64,000 nt of DNA from Chloroflexus aurantiacus J-10-fl (GCF_000018865.1 NC_010175.1:3906001-3970000), one strand, 5' to 3'. Shown: positions 1 to 9,427, counted from the first letter of the stretch. Numbers and translations are program-made. Notes: generated by a model from the sequence alone, not told the origin.

Positions 1-37
1 ACGTTGCGTATTCTGCAGGGTAGAAGGGAGATCGCTC

Positions 38-1765
38 ATGCAGCACCGTCTCTGGTTGTTGTGCTTGTTTATCCTGGCCGGATGTGCAGCGGCGACGGTG
101 CCACCTTCGCCAGAGTCATCACCGCTGCCATCCGCGTCACCAACTATTGTTGTAACCACGCCAACCAATAGTCTGCCCACCGCTGTACCAACCCTCACCC
201 CAACGGTAGCGGCTGCCTCGCCGGTTGCGACGGCTGTTCCGCCAACGCCAACGACAATTGCGCAACCGGATGTGGTCGTGCCGGCCTATCCCGCCGAAAT
301 CATGTTTCTGCGTAACGGCTCGCTGGTTGCGCTTGACCCGGCGAGTGGTCAGGAGCGAGTTCTGGCAAGCGGGGTGCGTGATTGGGCGGTTGATGCATCT
401 GGTCGGCAGATTGCCATCGCCAATGATCAGGGTATCAGTATTGTGGATCGGGCGAGTGGTGTCGTGCGCAGTGTCGTGAATAACCGCACTGCCTACGGGC
501 TGAGCTGGACATCTGATGGGTTGTCGTTTGCTTATGCGGCAGCATCTGAAGCACCGGTGTTACCGTTTGATTGGGAGCGTTGGAGTCGCTGGTGCGCAGC
601 CGCTACGGTGTACATCGTTGATCTTCCTTCCGCAACCGAGCGCACGATTGGCCCTGGCTGTGATCCTGTCTTTGCCTCGGATGGCCGGCGGCTGGCGTAT
701 GCAACGCCGCCAACGATGCAACCTGCCTTCCTTCCCTTCCCCGGTCAGACGAACGCGATTCAGTTGGTGAACCGGGCCGGTGCTAACGCATGGAATCCGG
801 CGACGGCAGACGGATCGCCCGATCAGGGCTATCTCGTCTACGCGCCGGCCTGGTCACCCGATGCACGAGAGTTGGCTTATCAGCGGTTTCTCGGTTATCA
901 GGCTCTGGTTGACATAAATCTGACAATGATTGCCGATAGTAGCGCAGGTGGGGGTGAGCCGGTTCTGGCCGGGGCGGGCTGGCATCGGCCACCGGCATTT
1001 GCGCCTGATGGAGAACGGGTAGCAATTATCGAGTACAACTTTAGTGATGCGCGCGGATTCACCGGGTACGACATCTGGAAGCTGTATCTGGTTGAACTGC
1101 GTGGTGAGCGCACTGAGTTTTTGCCGGGTGGTGATCTGACGTTGCGCGGTCAGTTGATCGCCCGGATTCCGCGGATTGTCGCCGCAGCCTGGTCGCCTGA
1201 CGGCAGTTCGCTGGCGGTACTGGCACCGGCAGCCTGGAATCCAACCGCCGATGCCAACAATCCCCTGTATGCGAACGAGGGAATGGGAGAGATCTGGCAG
1301 CTCTTGCCCCAGGGTACCCCGCAACGGCGTCTGACGACCGCGGTGGATTATGCCAGTTCGTTGGTATGGGCACCGGCCGATCTGGTGACCGCGCAGACGG
1401 CAAGCGGGACGATCCGGTTTCCGGCTGATTGGGAACTGTTGCCGCTGGCGCAGGAATCTGATCTGATGGCGACGGCCAACGGGCGATTTATTGGGCGGCG
1501 AACCGTTGCCGATGCCTCGTTGCTGAGTGCGGCGGGTTGGGCGCAGACGGTTGCCGATTGGGTGACGGTGGTTGATGCCGAGTCGCCTTATCAGCTTCCC
1601 GATGGGAGTCAGCTTATTGCCTTTAGCGGTCAACGTTCTGATGGCAGCGCGATTGCCGGGGTTGTGCGGCTGACATCCACTGCGATTATTGTCAGCTTCG
1701 CACCGCAGGCGGAATGGCCGGACTATCGGGCGAGTGGGATTGCACTGGTCGTAGCAGCACGATAA
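38..1765 (+). CDS. Exported lipoprotein with TolB/WD40-like beta-propeller
   Basis: The product is 575 residues. It starts with a short hydrophobic signal peptide and a lipobox L-A-G-C with Cys16, so it should be lipid-anchored outside the membrane. A Pro/Thr/Ser-rich linker follows (about residues 17-75). The rest contains recurring propeller-type blades of the kind W-S-P-D-x-x-x-L-A, for example 'AWSPDARELAY' and 'AWSPDGSSLAVLAP', as in TolB/PD40 propellers. A ribosome-binding sequence (AGAAGGGAG) lies about 8 bases before the ATG. The start is supported by that site and by the signal peptide. The function is unknown: such propellers usually bind protein or peptidoglycan partners. It stands alone before a long non-coding repeat region. 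Confidence 0.85.
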   Translation: MQHRLWLLCLFILAGCAAATVPPSPESSPLPSASPTIVVTTPTNSLPTAVPTLTPTVAAASPVATAVPPTPTTIAQPDVVVPAYPAEIMFLRNGSLVALDPASGQERVLASGVRDWAVDASGRQIAIANDQGISIVDRASGVVRSVVNNRTAYGLSWTSDGLSFAYAAASEAPVLPFDWERWSRWCAAATVYIVDLPSATERTIGPGCDPVFASDGRRLAYATPPTMQPAFLPFPGQTNAIQLVNRAGANAWNPATADGSPDQGYLVYAPAWSPDARELAYQRFLGYQALVDINLTMIADSSAGGGEPVLAGAGWHRPPAFAPDGERVAIIEYNFSDARGFTGYDIWKLYLVELRGERTEFLPGGDLTLRGQLIARIPRIVAAAWSPDGSSLAVLAPAAWNPTADANNPLYANEGMGEIWQLLPQGTPQRRLTTAVDYASSLVWAPADLVTAQTASGTIRFPADWELLPLAQESDLMATANGRFIGRRTVADASLLSAAGWAQTVADWVTVVDAESPYQLPDGSQLIAFSGQRSDGSAIAGVVRLTSTAIIVSFAPQAEWPDYRASGIALVVAAR

Positions 1766-1793
1766 GTTGGAGTGGGGAGTGGGGAGTGGGGAT

Positions 1794-1945
1794 GGGCGTG
1801 CTCCATACTGGTTGTCGCGCACCGCAATTCCGGTCCCCCCTCACCTCACCCCCCTGCCCCCGCTCCTCTCCCTCGTGGGAGAGGAGCGAGGGAGGATGGT
1901 GGGCGTGTTCCATACTGGTTGTCGCGCACCGCAATTCCGGCCCCC
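1794..1945 (+). repeat. Two direct copies of a ~45-bp GC-rich repeat
   Basis: The phrase beginning GGGCGTGCTCCATACTGG occurs at 1794-1839. It recurs with one or two changes at 1901-1945, followed each time by a run of C. The two copies flank a hairpin. They lie directly downstream of the lipoprotein gene and form the left edge of the non-coding repeat nest. Confidence 0.75.
1861..1888. terminator. Strong hairpin downstream of the lipoprotein gene
   Basis: Arms CGCTCCTCTCCC (1861-1872) and GGGAGAGGAGCG (1877-1888) pair perfectly over 12 bp around a TCGT tetraloop. The position 95 bases after the lipoprotein stop suits a transcription terminator. No T-run follows, so it could equally be one of the dispersed palindromes common here. 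Confidence 0.45.
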
Positions 1946-1967
1946 CTCCCGGCCTCCCCCCGCTGGG

Positions 1968-2236
1968 GCTATGCATTACCCATACCTCGCATACTGCCTT
2001 GCCCGCGTGCCGGAGCGGGTCGGGGGCGTGATGACGGGCGTGATCCCCAGCCGGGAGCTGGGAACGCGCGCCTCCGGCGCGCACGGTGCCGGTACCAGTG
2101 CTGGAGGGAGGAGCCAGGCGCAAGCTCCCACCCCTGGCGGCATTCACAAACGGCCAGGACAGATGAACGAACCCAACGTCTACCCTATCAGGAAGCCCTG
2201 GCTCACACGTCTGCCCTCCCCTCTCCCGCCCCCGGC
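1968..2236. repeat. Repeat segment gamma, copy 1
   Basis: The segment begins with the shared end motif GCTATGCATTACCCA and runs to the start of the next element. It recurs at 3068-3321 with few differences, including the CCGGAGCGGGTCGGGGGCGT stretch and the 'ggcattcacaaacggccagg' stretch. Both copies are followed immediately by an alpha element, so gamma plus alpha behaves as one duplicated unit. No believable coding sequence was seen. Confidence 0.75.
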
Positions 2237-2999
2237 GCTAGGCATTACCCATACCTGGTGTCAACCACGTGTGTATCAGCGGGTATGATCGCCATAGGTG
2301 CTGTTGTGGGTGACTGGCACGATGGCAGCGCGCCGCGCCAGCCGTGTCGGCACGTGCCGGATGGGTTGCCTTACACACCCATCATGTGCGTGTCGCGCAG
2401 TTTGGCGTGCGGCAGCGTGGCTGCCGCACCAGCCGTACTCACGATCTGGCGCGGATTGCAGCGGACACCCGTGCCGGTACGTACCCCTGATGATGGGGAT
2501 GGCTGAGCACAGGCCAACCGCCTGCCCCACAGCGTGCTGGTGCCGGTAGTGTGGAGGGGCGGGTTCTCAACCCGCCCCTACGGACGGTGCCTGTGCCGTT
2601 CACCTGACCATCCACGGGATGCGGTGGACGGGAATGTCTTGCATCGCGTGCCATGGATAGTTGTTCAGAGGTGATCGCAGCCGCTACGCTCCCCGCTCCC
2701 GCGCAGCGCTATGCCTTACCCATACCCAGGTTGTCAACCGCTTCGCTCATCAGTCAAACCTGTCTCATTGTGCGCGATCCTGGGCACTATCGCGTCACCC
2801 TGCTGTCGCGTGGGTCGTACGTTACGAACGGAAAGCGGATGATAGCAGCGGAGGTAGCCGTTGGATCAGACCATGGGGAAGACGCCCAGCCTGCGCACCA
2901 GCGGCCACGGCCAGCATCTGCCGGCGGTGGAGGGGATGCCTCCACAGGGAGCGCTTGCAGCCCGACCTAACGCAGCGCGACATGTGGGCAATGCATAGC
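2237..2999. mobile_element. Alpha-type MITE-like element, composite copy
   Basis: The left end is a variant of the shared terminal motif (GCTAGGCATTACCCA, 2237-2251). The right end is its inverted form (TGGGCAATGCATAGC, 2985-2999). A second left-type end lies inside at 2708-2722, so this may be one element nested in, or fused to, a shorter 292-bp derivative. It carries the family's central palindrome GCGGCAGC...GCTGCCGC near 2410. It encodes no transposase and is presumably mobilised in trans, if still mobile. Confidence 0.6.
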
Positions 3000-3067
3000 C
3001 CCAGCGGGGAGACGCTCTTCTCTCCTCCCCCCAGCGGGGATACACTCATATCTCCTCCCCCCCAGCG
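3000..3067. repeat. ~30-bp minisatellite, about two units
   Basis: Units of the type CCCAGCGGGGA-TAC-CTCTTCTCTCCTCCCC lie between the right end of one element and the left end of the next. The same unit recurs in a longer array at 3765-3888 and in inverted orientation at about 4816-4862. These units consistently fill the gaps between elements. Confidence 0.7.
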
Positions 3068-3321
3068 GCTATGCATTACCCATAACTCGAATACTGCATT
3101 GCCCGCGTGCCGGAGCGGGTCGGGGGCGTGATGACGGGCGTGCTCCCCAGCCGAGAGCCAGGAGCGCGCGCCTCCGGCGCGCATGGTGCCGGTACCATTG
3201 CTGGAGGGAGGAGCCAGGCGCAAGCTCCCACCCCTGGCGGCATTCACAAACGGCCAGGACAGATGAACGAACCCAACGTATACCCTATCAGGAAGCCCTG
3301 GCTCACACGTCTGCCCTCCCC
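3068..3321. repeat. Repeat segment gamma, copy 2
   Basis: This is the second copy of the segment at 1968-2236. It again starts with GCTATGCATTACCCA and again directly precedes an alpha element. Differences are scattered single-base changes and a short deletion near the right end. Confidence 0.75.
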
Positions 3322-3765
3322 GCTATACATTACCCACAACTGGTGTCAACCACGTGCGTATCAGCGGGTATGATCGCTATTGGTGCTGGTTTGAGCGACT
3401 GGCCCGGGGCAGTTCGCTGCTCAAGCCGTGCCGGCGCGTGCTGGATTGATTGCCGTATCCGCTCGTCATGCGCGTGTCGCGCAGTTTGGAGTGCGGCAGC
3501 CATGCTGCCGCGCCAGCCGTACTCACGATTCGGCTCGTGGCATACCGTTGACCCTGCTGGTCACGAGGATGGTGGATGTATTCGTGATGGTCATCGAGTC
3601 GGTCAGGCATGCATGCGATCCCTGCGCGTAGACGTATTGTTACACCAGGTTCGTGCCTGCGTACCAGCGGTCATGGCCAGACCCTGCCGACGGTGGATGG
3701 AATGCCTCCACAGGGAGCGCTTGCAGCCCGACCTAACGCAGCGTGACATGTGGGTAATGCATAGC
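3322..3765. mobile_element. Alpha-type MITE-like element (444 bp)
   Basis: It is bounded by inverted ends GCTATACATTACCCA (3322-3336) and TGGGTAATGCATAGC (3751-3765). Inside are the family's conserved blocks: 'ctggtgtcaaccacgtgcgt', the palindrome GTGCGGCAGCCATGCTGCCG around 3491, and 'gacctaacgcagcgtgacat' next to the right end. The same blocks occur in the same order at 44091-44635 and reversed at 32313-32774. No transposase gene is present. The plausible reading frames here are not conserved between copies. Confidence 0.7.
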
Positions 3766-3888
3766 CCCAGCGGGGATACGCTCTTGTCTCCTCCCCCCAG
3801 CGGGGATACGCTCTTGTCTCCTCCCCCCAGCGGGGATACCCTCTTCTCTCCTCCCCCCAGCGGGGATACCCTCTTCTCTCCTCCCCCC
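3765..3888. repeat. 30-bp minisatellite, four units
   Basis: The phrase CGGGGATAC recurs at exact 30-base intervals (3771, 3801, 3831, 3861). The unit consists of CCCCAGCGGGGATAC followed by CTCTT-TCTCCTCC. The array links the alpha element on its left with the beta element on its right. Confidence 0.9.
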
Positions 3889-3892
3889 AACG

Positions 3893-4345
3893 GCTATGCA
3901 TTACCCACAAGTCACCTAGTAGCCGATACGATGCATCGGTGTATCACGGGCCACCAGGGATCGCCTTGGCCGTGTCCGGTAGGGGCGCACGGCCGTGCGC
4001 CCCTACCACTGCCGGTACGGGATGCTGCCGTCATCCACGGCACGACAATCGTCGCTGGCTGGCACCCGGTGATGCCCGATCAGGGTGCAGCAGCGCCCAC
4101 GGCGGGGATGAGCGCCTGTCTGGAAAGCACCAGTCCTGACCTATCCCGCAAGATACCTCCGTGTGCCACCACGGTGGCCATCCGGGTGCCGTCGGTGATC
4201 CCTGTGGCGACGGGCGGATGAACCGGATAGCTTCGGCATCACGACAGGGCTGGTACCGAGCAGTGATGCCCGGGGGAGCACAGGCGGCGATAGTCCCTGA
4301 TGAGAAGCGCAGATGGTACCTATAGCGTTGTGGGTAATGCATAGC
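3893..4345. mobile_element. Beta-type MITE-like element, copy 1 (453 bp)
   Basis: It has perfect 18-bp terminal inverted repeats, GCTATGCATTACCCACAA at 3893 and its inverse ending at 4345. It is nearly identical to the 453-bp copy at 4363-4815. It contains a 24-bp perfect palindrome (AGGGGCGCACGG and its complement, about 3982-4006). No protein-coding gene is evident. The end motif is shared with the alpha elements, which suggests one mobilising enzyme. Confidence 0.8.
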
Positions 4346-4362
4346 GGCCTCCCCCCGCTGGG

Positions 4363-4815
4363 GCTATGCATTACCCACAAGTCACCTGGTAGCCGATACG
4401 ATGCATCGGTGTATCACGGGCCACCAGGGATCGCCTTGGCCGTGTCCGGTAGGGGCGCACGGCCGTGCGCCCCTACCACTGCCGGTACGGGATGCTGCCG
4501 TCATCCACGGCACGACAATCGTCGCTGGCTGGCACCCGGTGATGCCCGATCAGGGTGCAGCAGCGCCCACGGCGGGGATGAGCGCCTGTCTGGGAAGCAC
4601 CAGTCCTGACCTATCCCGCAAGATACCTCCGTGTGCCACCACGGTGTCCATCCAGGTGCCGTCGGTGATCCCTGGGGCGACGGGCGGATGAACCGGATAG
4701 CTTCGGCATCACGACGGGGCTGGTACCGAGCAGTGATGCCCGGGAGAGCGCAGGCGGCGAGAGTCCCTGATGAGAAGCGCAGATGGTACCTATAGCGTTG
4801 TGGGTAATGCATAGC
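4363..4815. mobile_element. Beta-type MITE-like element, copy 2 (453 bp)
   Basis: This copy has the same length and the same 18-bp terminal inverted repeats as the copy at 3893-4345, with only scattered substitutions by eye. The copies are in direct orientation, separated by 17 bases. Near-identity implies recent tandem duplication or recent transposition. Confidence 0.8.
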
Positions 4816-4984
4816 CGCTGGGGGGAGGAGATAAGAGCGTATCCCCGCTGGGGGGGAGGAGCCTACCCCCGCCCCAAGCGGGGTTGGGCTGGGGGGCGTG
4901 TCTCTCCCCTTTCCCGCGTGCGCTTTTTATTACCAATAATCCTGTGGAAGTGTGACTGTCGCCCTGTCCCCGTGACTGGGGGTA

Positions 4985-5115
4985 AATGCTGTATCTCACC
5001 CCTGATGGTGAGTACGGCTGGCGCGGCAGCGTGGCTGCCGCACGCCAAACTACGCGGCACGGGCACCTCTGTCTGGAAATGGTATCCTCTCCGAAACGTG
5101 ATCCCACTGCATGTG
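4985..5115. repeat. Fragment of an alpha-type element
   Basis: It contains GTACGGCTGGCGCGGCAGCG and the palindrome GCGGCAGC...GCTGCCGC followed by 'cgccaaac' and later 'gaaacgtgatcccactg'. The same blocks occur in the truncated element at 32775-33161. The terminal motifs are missing, so this is a decayed internal fragment. Confidence 0.55.
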
Positions 5116-5120
5116 GGGAG

Positions 5121-5288
5121 ACTCTCTTCTCGTTCCTCTCTTCTCGTTCCTCTCTTCTCGTTCCTCTCTTCTCGTTCCTATTTTCTCGCTCCTATTTTCT
5201 CGCTCCTATTTTCTCGCTCCTATTTTCTCGCTCCTATTTTCTCGTTCCTATTTTCTCGCTCCTATCTTCTCCCTCCTATCTTCTCCCT
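5121..5288. repeat. 14-bp pyrimidine minisatellite
   Basis: About twelve units of a 14-base pyrimidine-rich motif (TTCTCGTTCCTCTC, changing to TTCTCGCTCCTATT and then TTCTCCCTCCTATC) end a few bases before the dnaG stop codon. On the dnaG-coding strand this is a purine (GA/GGA) tract directly after the stop. It may act as a transcript 3' end or simply be slippage-prone sequence. Confidence 0.9.
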
Positions 5289-5290
5289 CC

Positions 5291-7258
5291 TCACTGGCCG
5301 AGCAGATTGCGTAAATCGGGAAACGTGCTCGATTGGCGTGGACGTGTGATCTGTTCGGCGTAGCTGCTCAGATCGCGAATGTGCTGCAAAACCTGTTGGA
5401 TTTCTTCTTCATCAGTCAATTCATCCAGTCGCTCTTTGTAGCGACGGATGCGGGCCATAATTTGCGCCTTGCGGATCAGACGGGCACATTGTTCGGCTTC
5501 GTGCCTGAAACGCACATCGTCAGGGCGACGGTTCAGAACCTCGAGCAGGGCTTTGGCCTCGCTGCTTAATGGCTCGCCGAGCGTGTCTACCCAGAATTGC
5601 AAACTCTCTGGGTCGGTTGGCCGCAACTCAAGCGGTGTGGCCAGATACGCCTGCCAGATCGCCTGATGCAGCGGTTCTTCAAGCAGGTCTTCCAAACCGG
5701 CCCCGAAGAGCGCACCGGCGTCGCGGTGCTGTTTTTTGAGGTTCTCCAGCAGATTTTCGATGGCCAGATTCACCGAGGGATAGCGCAGGGCCAGGGCCAG
5801 CAAGTAGGCTTCGGTATGGCGACGGTGTTCATCGAGCGGTGTGGTGCTTACCGGAGATGTTGCCGGTAACGGTGGTGCTGATGGCCGTGATGTGCGGTTC
5901 CGCTCGCTCCGTCGCGTTGGTTGCAGACGGGTCCGAATGAGATCAACGATTAACTCGCTGCGGACACCGGTAAGCTGTTCGACCCGGGCAACGTAGACCC
6001 GCTGGGCAGCGCCGTCAAGCTCACTCAGGAGGGGAATGATTCGCTCAAGCGCCTGCCGTTGTTGGGTCGGATCGTGCATGTCGAGACCGGCGGTGTATGC
6101 CTCAAGGTAGAAATCCATCACCGGTGCGGCCTGATCGACCAGGGTTTGCCAGAGCTGGGGATCGGCAGCAATCACCTCGTCGGGATCACGTCCCGCCGGC
6201 AAGCGAATGATCCGGATGGTCACATCGTTCTCCAGGCGAACGATCCCCTGCGCCGTGGTCACCATGCGACCTTCGCCTTCCTCTTCGCTCGTCGTGCGGA
6301 TGGTTTCCAGACCGCGAAGGGTTGCTTTCTGACCGGCAGCATCGGCGTCAAGCGCCAGGTAGACCTGATCGGTGAGCCGTTTAAGCTGGTTGATGTGAGC
6401 TTTGCTCAGGGCTGTTCCCAGGGGTGCCACCACATTACGAAAGCCGTGCTGGTGGGCGGTAATCACATCAACATATCCCTCAACCACAATCGCCCGGTTG
6501 GCCGTCCGAATCGCGTCGCGGGCCAGGTCTAACCCGTATAGCACCTCACTCTTCTTGAACAGCGGGGTTTCTGGAGTGTTGAGATATTTGGGTTGAGCGT
6601 CACCCAGTGCCCGACCGCCAAAGCCAATCACCTCACCGCGAATATTACGGATCGGAAAGATAATCCGGTTGCGAAAGCGGTCGTAGGGGCCACGTTCACC
6701 GGGAATAACCAACCCGGCAGTGATCAGGTCTTCGACACTGTAGCCCTTCTTTTCGTGCAGATAGGAAAAGAGATGATTCCAGTCATCGAGGCTATAGCCG
6801 ATCTGAAAGGCATCAATTGCGTCCTGGTTAATCCCGCGCCTGGCGATGTAATCACGGCCAGGTTCACCGCGACTGAGATTGAGCAGCACATAGTTGAAGT
6901 AGCGAGCGGCGATACCATTAATCTCAAGCAGCCGTGCCCGCCGCGCATCTTCCTGGCGCTGGGCATCATTCTTCGGTTCAAGCCTGATCCCGGCCCTTGC
7001 AGCCAGCAGCTCCAACGCCCCCTTGAAGTCCAACCCCTGCTTACGCATCACAAAATCGAAGGCGGTACCGGAGGCGTGGCAGCCGAAGCAATAGAAACTC
7101 TGGGTGTCGGGGTAGACGTGAAAGGCCGGTGTGCGCGTATTGGGATGGAACGGACAGAAACCGACAAAACTGCGCCCGCTGCGTCGCAGGCCAACCCCCA
7201 TCGAGTTGATCAGGTCAACGATGTCGATATTGGCTTTAATATCATCAATAACGCTCAT
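5291..7258 (-). CDS. dnaG: DNA primase DnaG
   Basis: DnaG makes the RNA primers for Okazaki fragments at the replication fork. The N-terminal CHC2 zinc finger is visible as C-P-F-H and C-F-G-C ('FCPFHPN' and 'FYCFGCHASG'). The TOPRIM catalytic core shows E-G-Y-x-D and D-A-D ('AIVVEGYVDVI' and 'YLALDADAAG'). The C-terminal part is the expected helicase-binding region. I place the start at the ATG at 7258 (655 residues). An in-frame TTG lies 12 bases upstream, but the sequence GAGGAAGG between them is a good ribosome-binding site for the ATG. It follows dgt by about 37 bases on the same strand and is probably co-transcribed. Confidence 0.95.
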   Translation of the reverse strand: MSVIDDIKANIDIVDLINSMGVGLRRSGRSFVGFCPFHPNTRTPAFHVYPDTQSFYCFGCHASGTAFDFVMRKQGLDFKGALELLAARAGIRLEPKNDAQRQEDARRARLLEINGIAARYFNYVLLNLSRGEPGRDYIARRGINQDAIDAFQIGYSLDDWNHLFSYLHEKKGYSVEDLITAGLVIPGERGPYDRFRNRIIFPIRNIRGEVIGFGGRALGDAQPKYLNTPETPLFKKSEVLYGLDLARDAIRTANRAIVVEGYVDVITAHQHGFRNVVAPLGTALSKAHINQLKRLTDQVYLALDADAAGQKATLRGLETIRTTSEEEGEGRMVTTAQGIVRLENDVTIRIIRLPAGRDPDEVIAADPQLWQTLVDQAAPVMDFYLEAYTAGLDMHDPTQQRQALERIIPLLSELDGAAQRVYVARVEQLTGVRSELIVDLIRTRLQPTRRSERNRTSRPSAPPLPATSPVSTTPLDEHRRHTEAYLLALALRYPSVNLAIENLLENLKKQHRDAGALFGAGLEDLLEEPLHQAIWQAYLATPLELRPTDPESLQFWVDTLGEPLSSEAKALLEVLNRRPDDVRFRHEAEQCARLIRKAQIMARIRRYKERLDELTDEEEIQQVLQHIRDLSSYAEQITRPRQSSTFPDLRNLLGQ

Positions 7259-7295
7259 AACCTTCCTCAACCCGGCAGATTACTGCACAGAGGCG

Positions 7296-8366
7296 TTACA
7301 GCACGTGCCACAGACGCGGGACAAAAATGCGGTTGAATGTATCGAGCGCATAGCGATCTGTCATCCCGGCGATATAATCAACCACCGCTCGTTCGATAGG
7401 CTCACCGCGTTGCTCGACAATAGTGCGTAGTTCAGCGGGAATCTCTTCGGGATGGCGGCTGAAATGCTGGTAAAGCGTTTCAATAATAAAGCGCACCTTC
7501 TCATCTTCGGCTTTGGCTTCAGGACGAAGATAGACGTGCTGATACAGAAACTCGCGCAACGTATTGGTTGCGGTCAAAATGGGCTGACTCATCGTCAGCA
7601 CAGGCGGATCAGGTGGCGACCCTTCGCCGGTGGCCCACCAGTTATGATAGATCAAATCGCTGACCATAGTCGCAATCCGTTTACTATGGCTGTCGCCCAG
7701 CACAGCCACGCATTCAGCCGGTAGGTCTTCGTTGCGCAGCAATCCGGCCCGGATCGCATCATCAATATCGTGATTGATGTAGGCCACGCTATCACACAGC
7801 TTAATAATCTGGCCTTCGAGGGTACTGGCGGTGCCCCAGGCAGTTGCCGTAATATCACGCCGGGCTTTGGAGTGGAAATGTATCCCCTCGCGCACAGCGA
7901 ACGTCAGATTGAGGCCGGCGCCATTCTGTTCGAGCACTTCAACAATGCGACGTGATTGCTCGTTGTGACGAAAATGACCGGGACAGATGCGGCTCAACGC
8001 CGTTTCGCCAGCGTGACCGAACGGAGCGTGACCAATGTCATGCCCCAGACCGATGGCTTCCGTCAAATCTTCGTTCAGCCGCAACGCACGGGCGACCGTT
8101 CGTGAAATCTGCGTCACCTCAAGCGTATGGGTTAGCCGGGTGCGGTAATGATCGCCGAGTGGTGCGATAAAGACCTGCGTTTTATGCTTAAGGCGCCGGA
8201 ATGGCTTGGAATGCAAAATCCGATCACGGTCGCGTTGGTATGCCGTGCGGATGGGGCATGGGGGTTCGGGAACATCGCGCACGGCATCAGCACTTCTGGC
8301 GGCATATGGCGAGAGGGTTTGGGCTTCGAGTGCCTCACGCATTTCGCGTATCGATGGGTACGACAT
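7296..8366 (-). CDS. dgt: dGTPase-like HD-domain triphosphohydrolase
   Basis: This 356-residue protein belongs to the dGTP triphosphohydrolase family, which removes tripolyphosphate from deoxynucleotides. Motifs of the metal-binding HD domain are clear: R-L-T-H-T-L-E-V, G-L-G-H-D-I-G-H-A-P-F-G-H and a later Y-I-N-H-D-I-D-D. The region 'HKTQVFIAPLGDHYRTRLTH' is typical of the bacterial short form. The ATG at 8366 is preceded by CGGAGC. It lies upstream of dnaG on the same strand, an arrangement that links nucleotide pool control with replication. The substrate may be broader than dGTP, as in many bacterial homologues. Confidence 0.9.
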   Translation of the reverse strand: MSYPSIREMREALEAQTLSPYAARSADAVRDVPEPPCPIRTAYQRDRDRILHSKPFRRLKHKTQVFIAPLGDHYRTRLTHTLEVTQISRTVARALRLNEDLTEAIGLGHDIGHAPFGHAGETALSRICPGHFRHNEQSRRIVEVLEQNGAGLNLTFAVREGIHFHSKARRDITATAWGTASTLEGQIIKLCDSVAYINHDIDDAIRAGLLRNEDLPAECVAVLGDSHSKRIATMVSDLIYHNWWATGEGSPPDPPVLTMSQPILTATNTLREFLYQHVYLRPEAKAEDEKVRFIIETLYQHFSRHPEEIPAELRTIVEQRGEPIERAVVDYIAGMTDRYALDTFNRIFVPRLWHVL

Positions 8367-9427
8367 GAGTTTGCTCCGTTGATACGGTATTTGCCTGACG
8401 TGCGTTTGAGTTAACAGGTGCGATCTGCTTTACTTTAACATACATTCGGTGGTAGTGGCGGGGAGGTGGCACAGTGAGGTGGTAGCCACCTGAAATCTGT
8501 TTCAACCATGCGCAACAGCAGGTAGGGCGAGGTGTGCTCCGTTCCCTGGTATCCTGCCGTGATCTGGGAGGATGATCGTCAGCCTGGGCAGTCATCGCTA
8601 TCCGCTTGATGCACTCTTTCCGTTATGCAAGGCACTATAAAGAAGATCATACCTGAGTGATTGATGCACAGTTACCATAGAACCGGTGACACTGCTGCTC
8701 GTGATATGGCCAATGCCGGGCGGACGTTGGCCGTGTATCCCTGATTGCGAATGTTTATGCTTGTACCGGCCGTTCTCGCATATAGCTGGCAAAGATCGCA
8801 AGCGCAGCAGGATCAAAATGCACTCTTTCGTGCCCGTCGGCATAACCTTGCAGGGCCGTTGCTACTACCGGGCGTTGTGCAACCATTTGTCAATCACTTT
8901 TTAGTACCAGGGATGGTGAAAAATCTTGTCCTATGACGGTACGGAACGGGTCTTCTCAGGCGTTGGTGATAGTGATAACACCAGCCATTACCAGGGCGCT
9001 GACGATTGCGCATCGTTGCATAGAAGTTGGAAAAGTGCCTTTTACACCTTTTCAACCGCCCGGCTTTGGTCACTCCCAGGATTGACAAACATATATCGAG
9101 GTTGTGTATTGACATAACTTTTCAACCTGGCGAGTGCTCGCTGTACTTATGTGTGGCTGTGCGTAGCATGATCTGCCATGAAAAGCAGCATCGGTTAGGT
9201 GCTATCTATCAGTTGGTGCTGTCCAATGCAGGACTATCACCCAGAGAATGATCAGGGTGATTAGCTATCTGAGGTTATTGTGTCAAGCGTCGCAATGCTT
9301 TGTCGTGGTGCATAGGTTGTACAGAGTATCAGCAACTGGTGGTTGGAGGCGATTTCATCCAGTGCCGTGCTTGCTGTTATGGATGACACCTGCTTATCAG
9401 CCCGAAAAACCTCCACAGATTTTACTA
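8367..9427. other. Non-coding or decayed stretch, about 1 kb
   Basis: No open frame here looks like a protein: candidates are short, lack ribosome-binding sites and show no recognisable motif. A weak hairpin AGGTGGC/GCCACCT lies at 8464-8491. The phrase GCACTCTTTC appears twice (about 8619 and 8821). The stretch separates divergent dgt from the exported propeller gene and may be decayed genes. Confidence 0.5.

Noticed and set aside
854-1822. A 322-residue minus-strand frame opposite the lipoprotein gene
   Set aside because: It is the antisense shadow of the beta-propeller gene, with no motif and a composition typical of reversed coding DNA.
1767-2506. Several GC-rich frames of 170-240 residues after the lipoprotein gene
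   Set aside because: Low-complexity Pro/Arg/Ala sequence, overlapping on both strands, no start signals; this is repeat DNA.
3343-4221. A 292-residue open frame in the repeat nest
   Set aside because: It runs through an alpha element, a minisatellite and part of a beta element, and repeats 'PSGDTLLSPP' because of the 30-bp unit; no conserved protein is encoded.
6593-7336. A 247-residue plus-strand frame opposite dnaG
   Set aside because: Antisense to the well-supported dnaG zinc finger and TOPRIM region.
8598-9251. Small frames in the 1-kb gap after dgt
   Set aside because: None has a ribosome-binding site, a recognised motif or consistent codon use.
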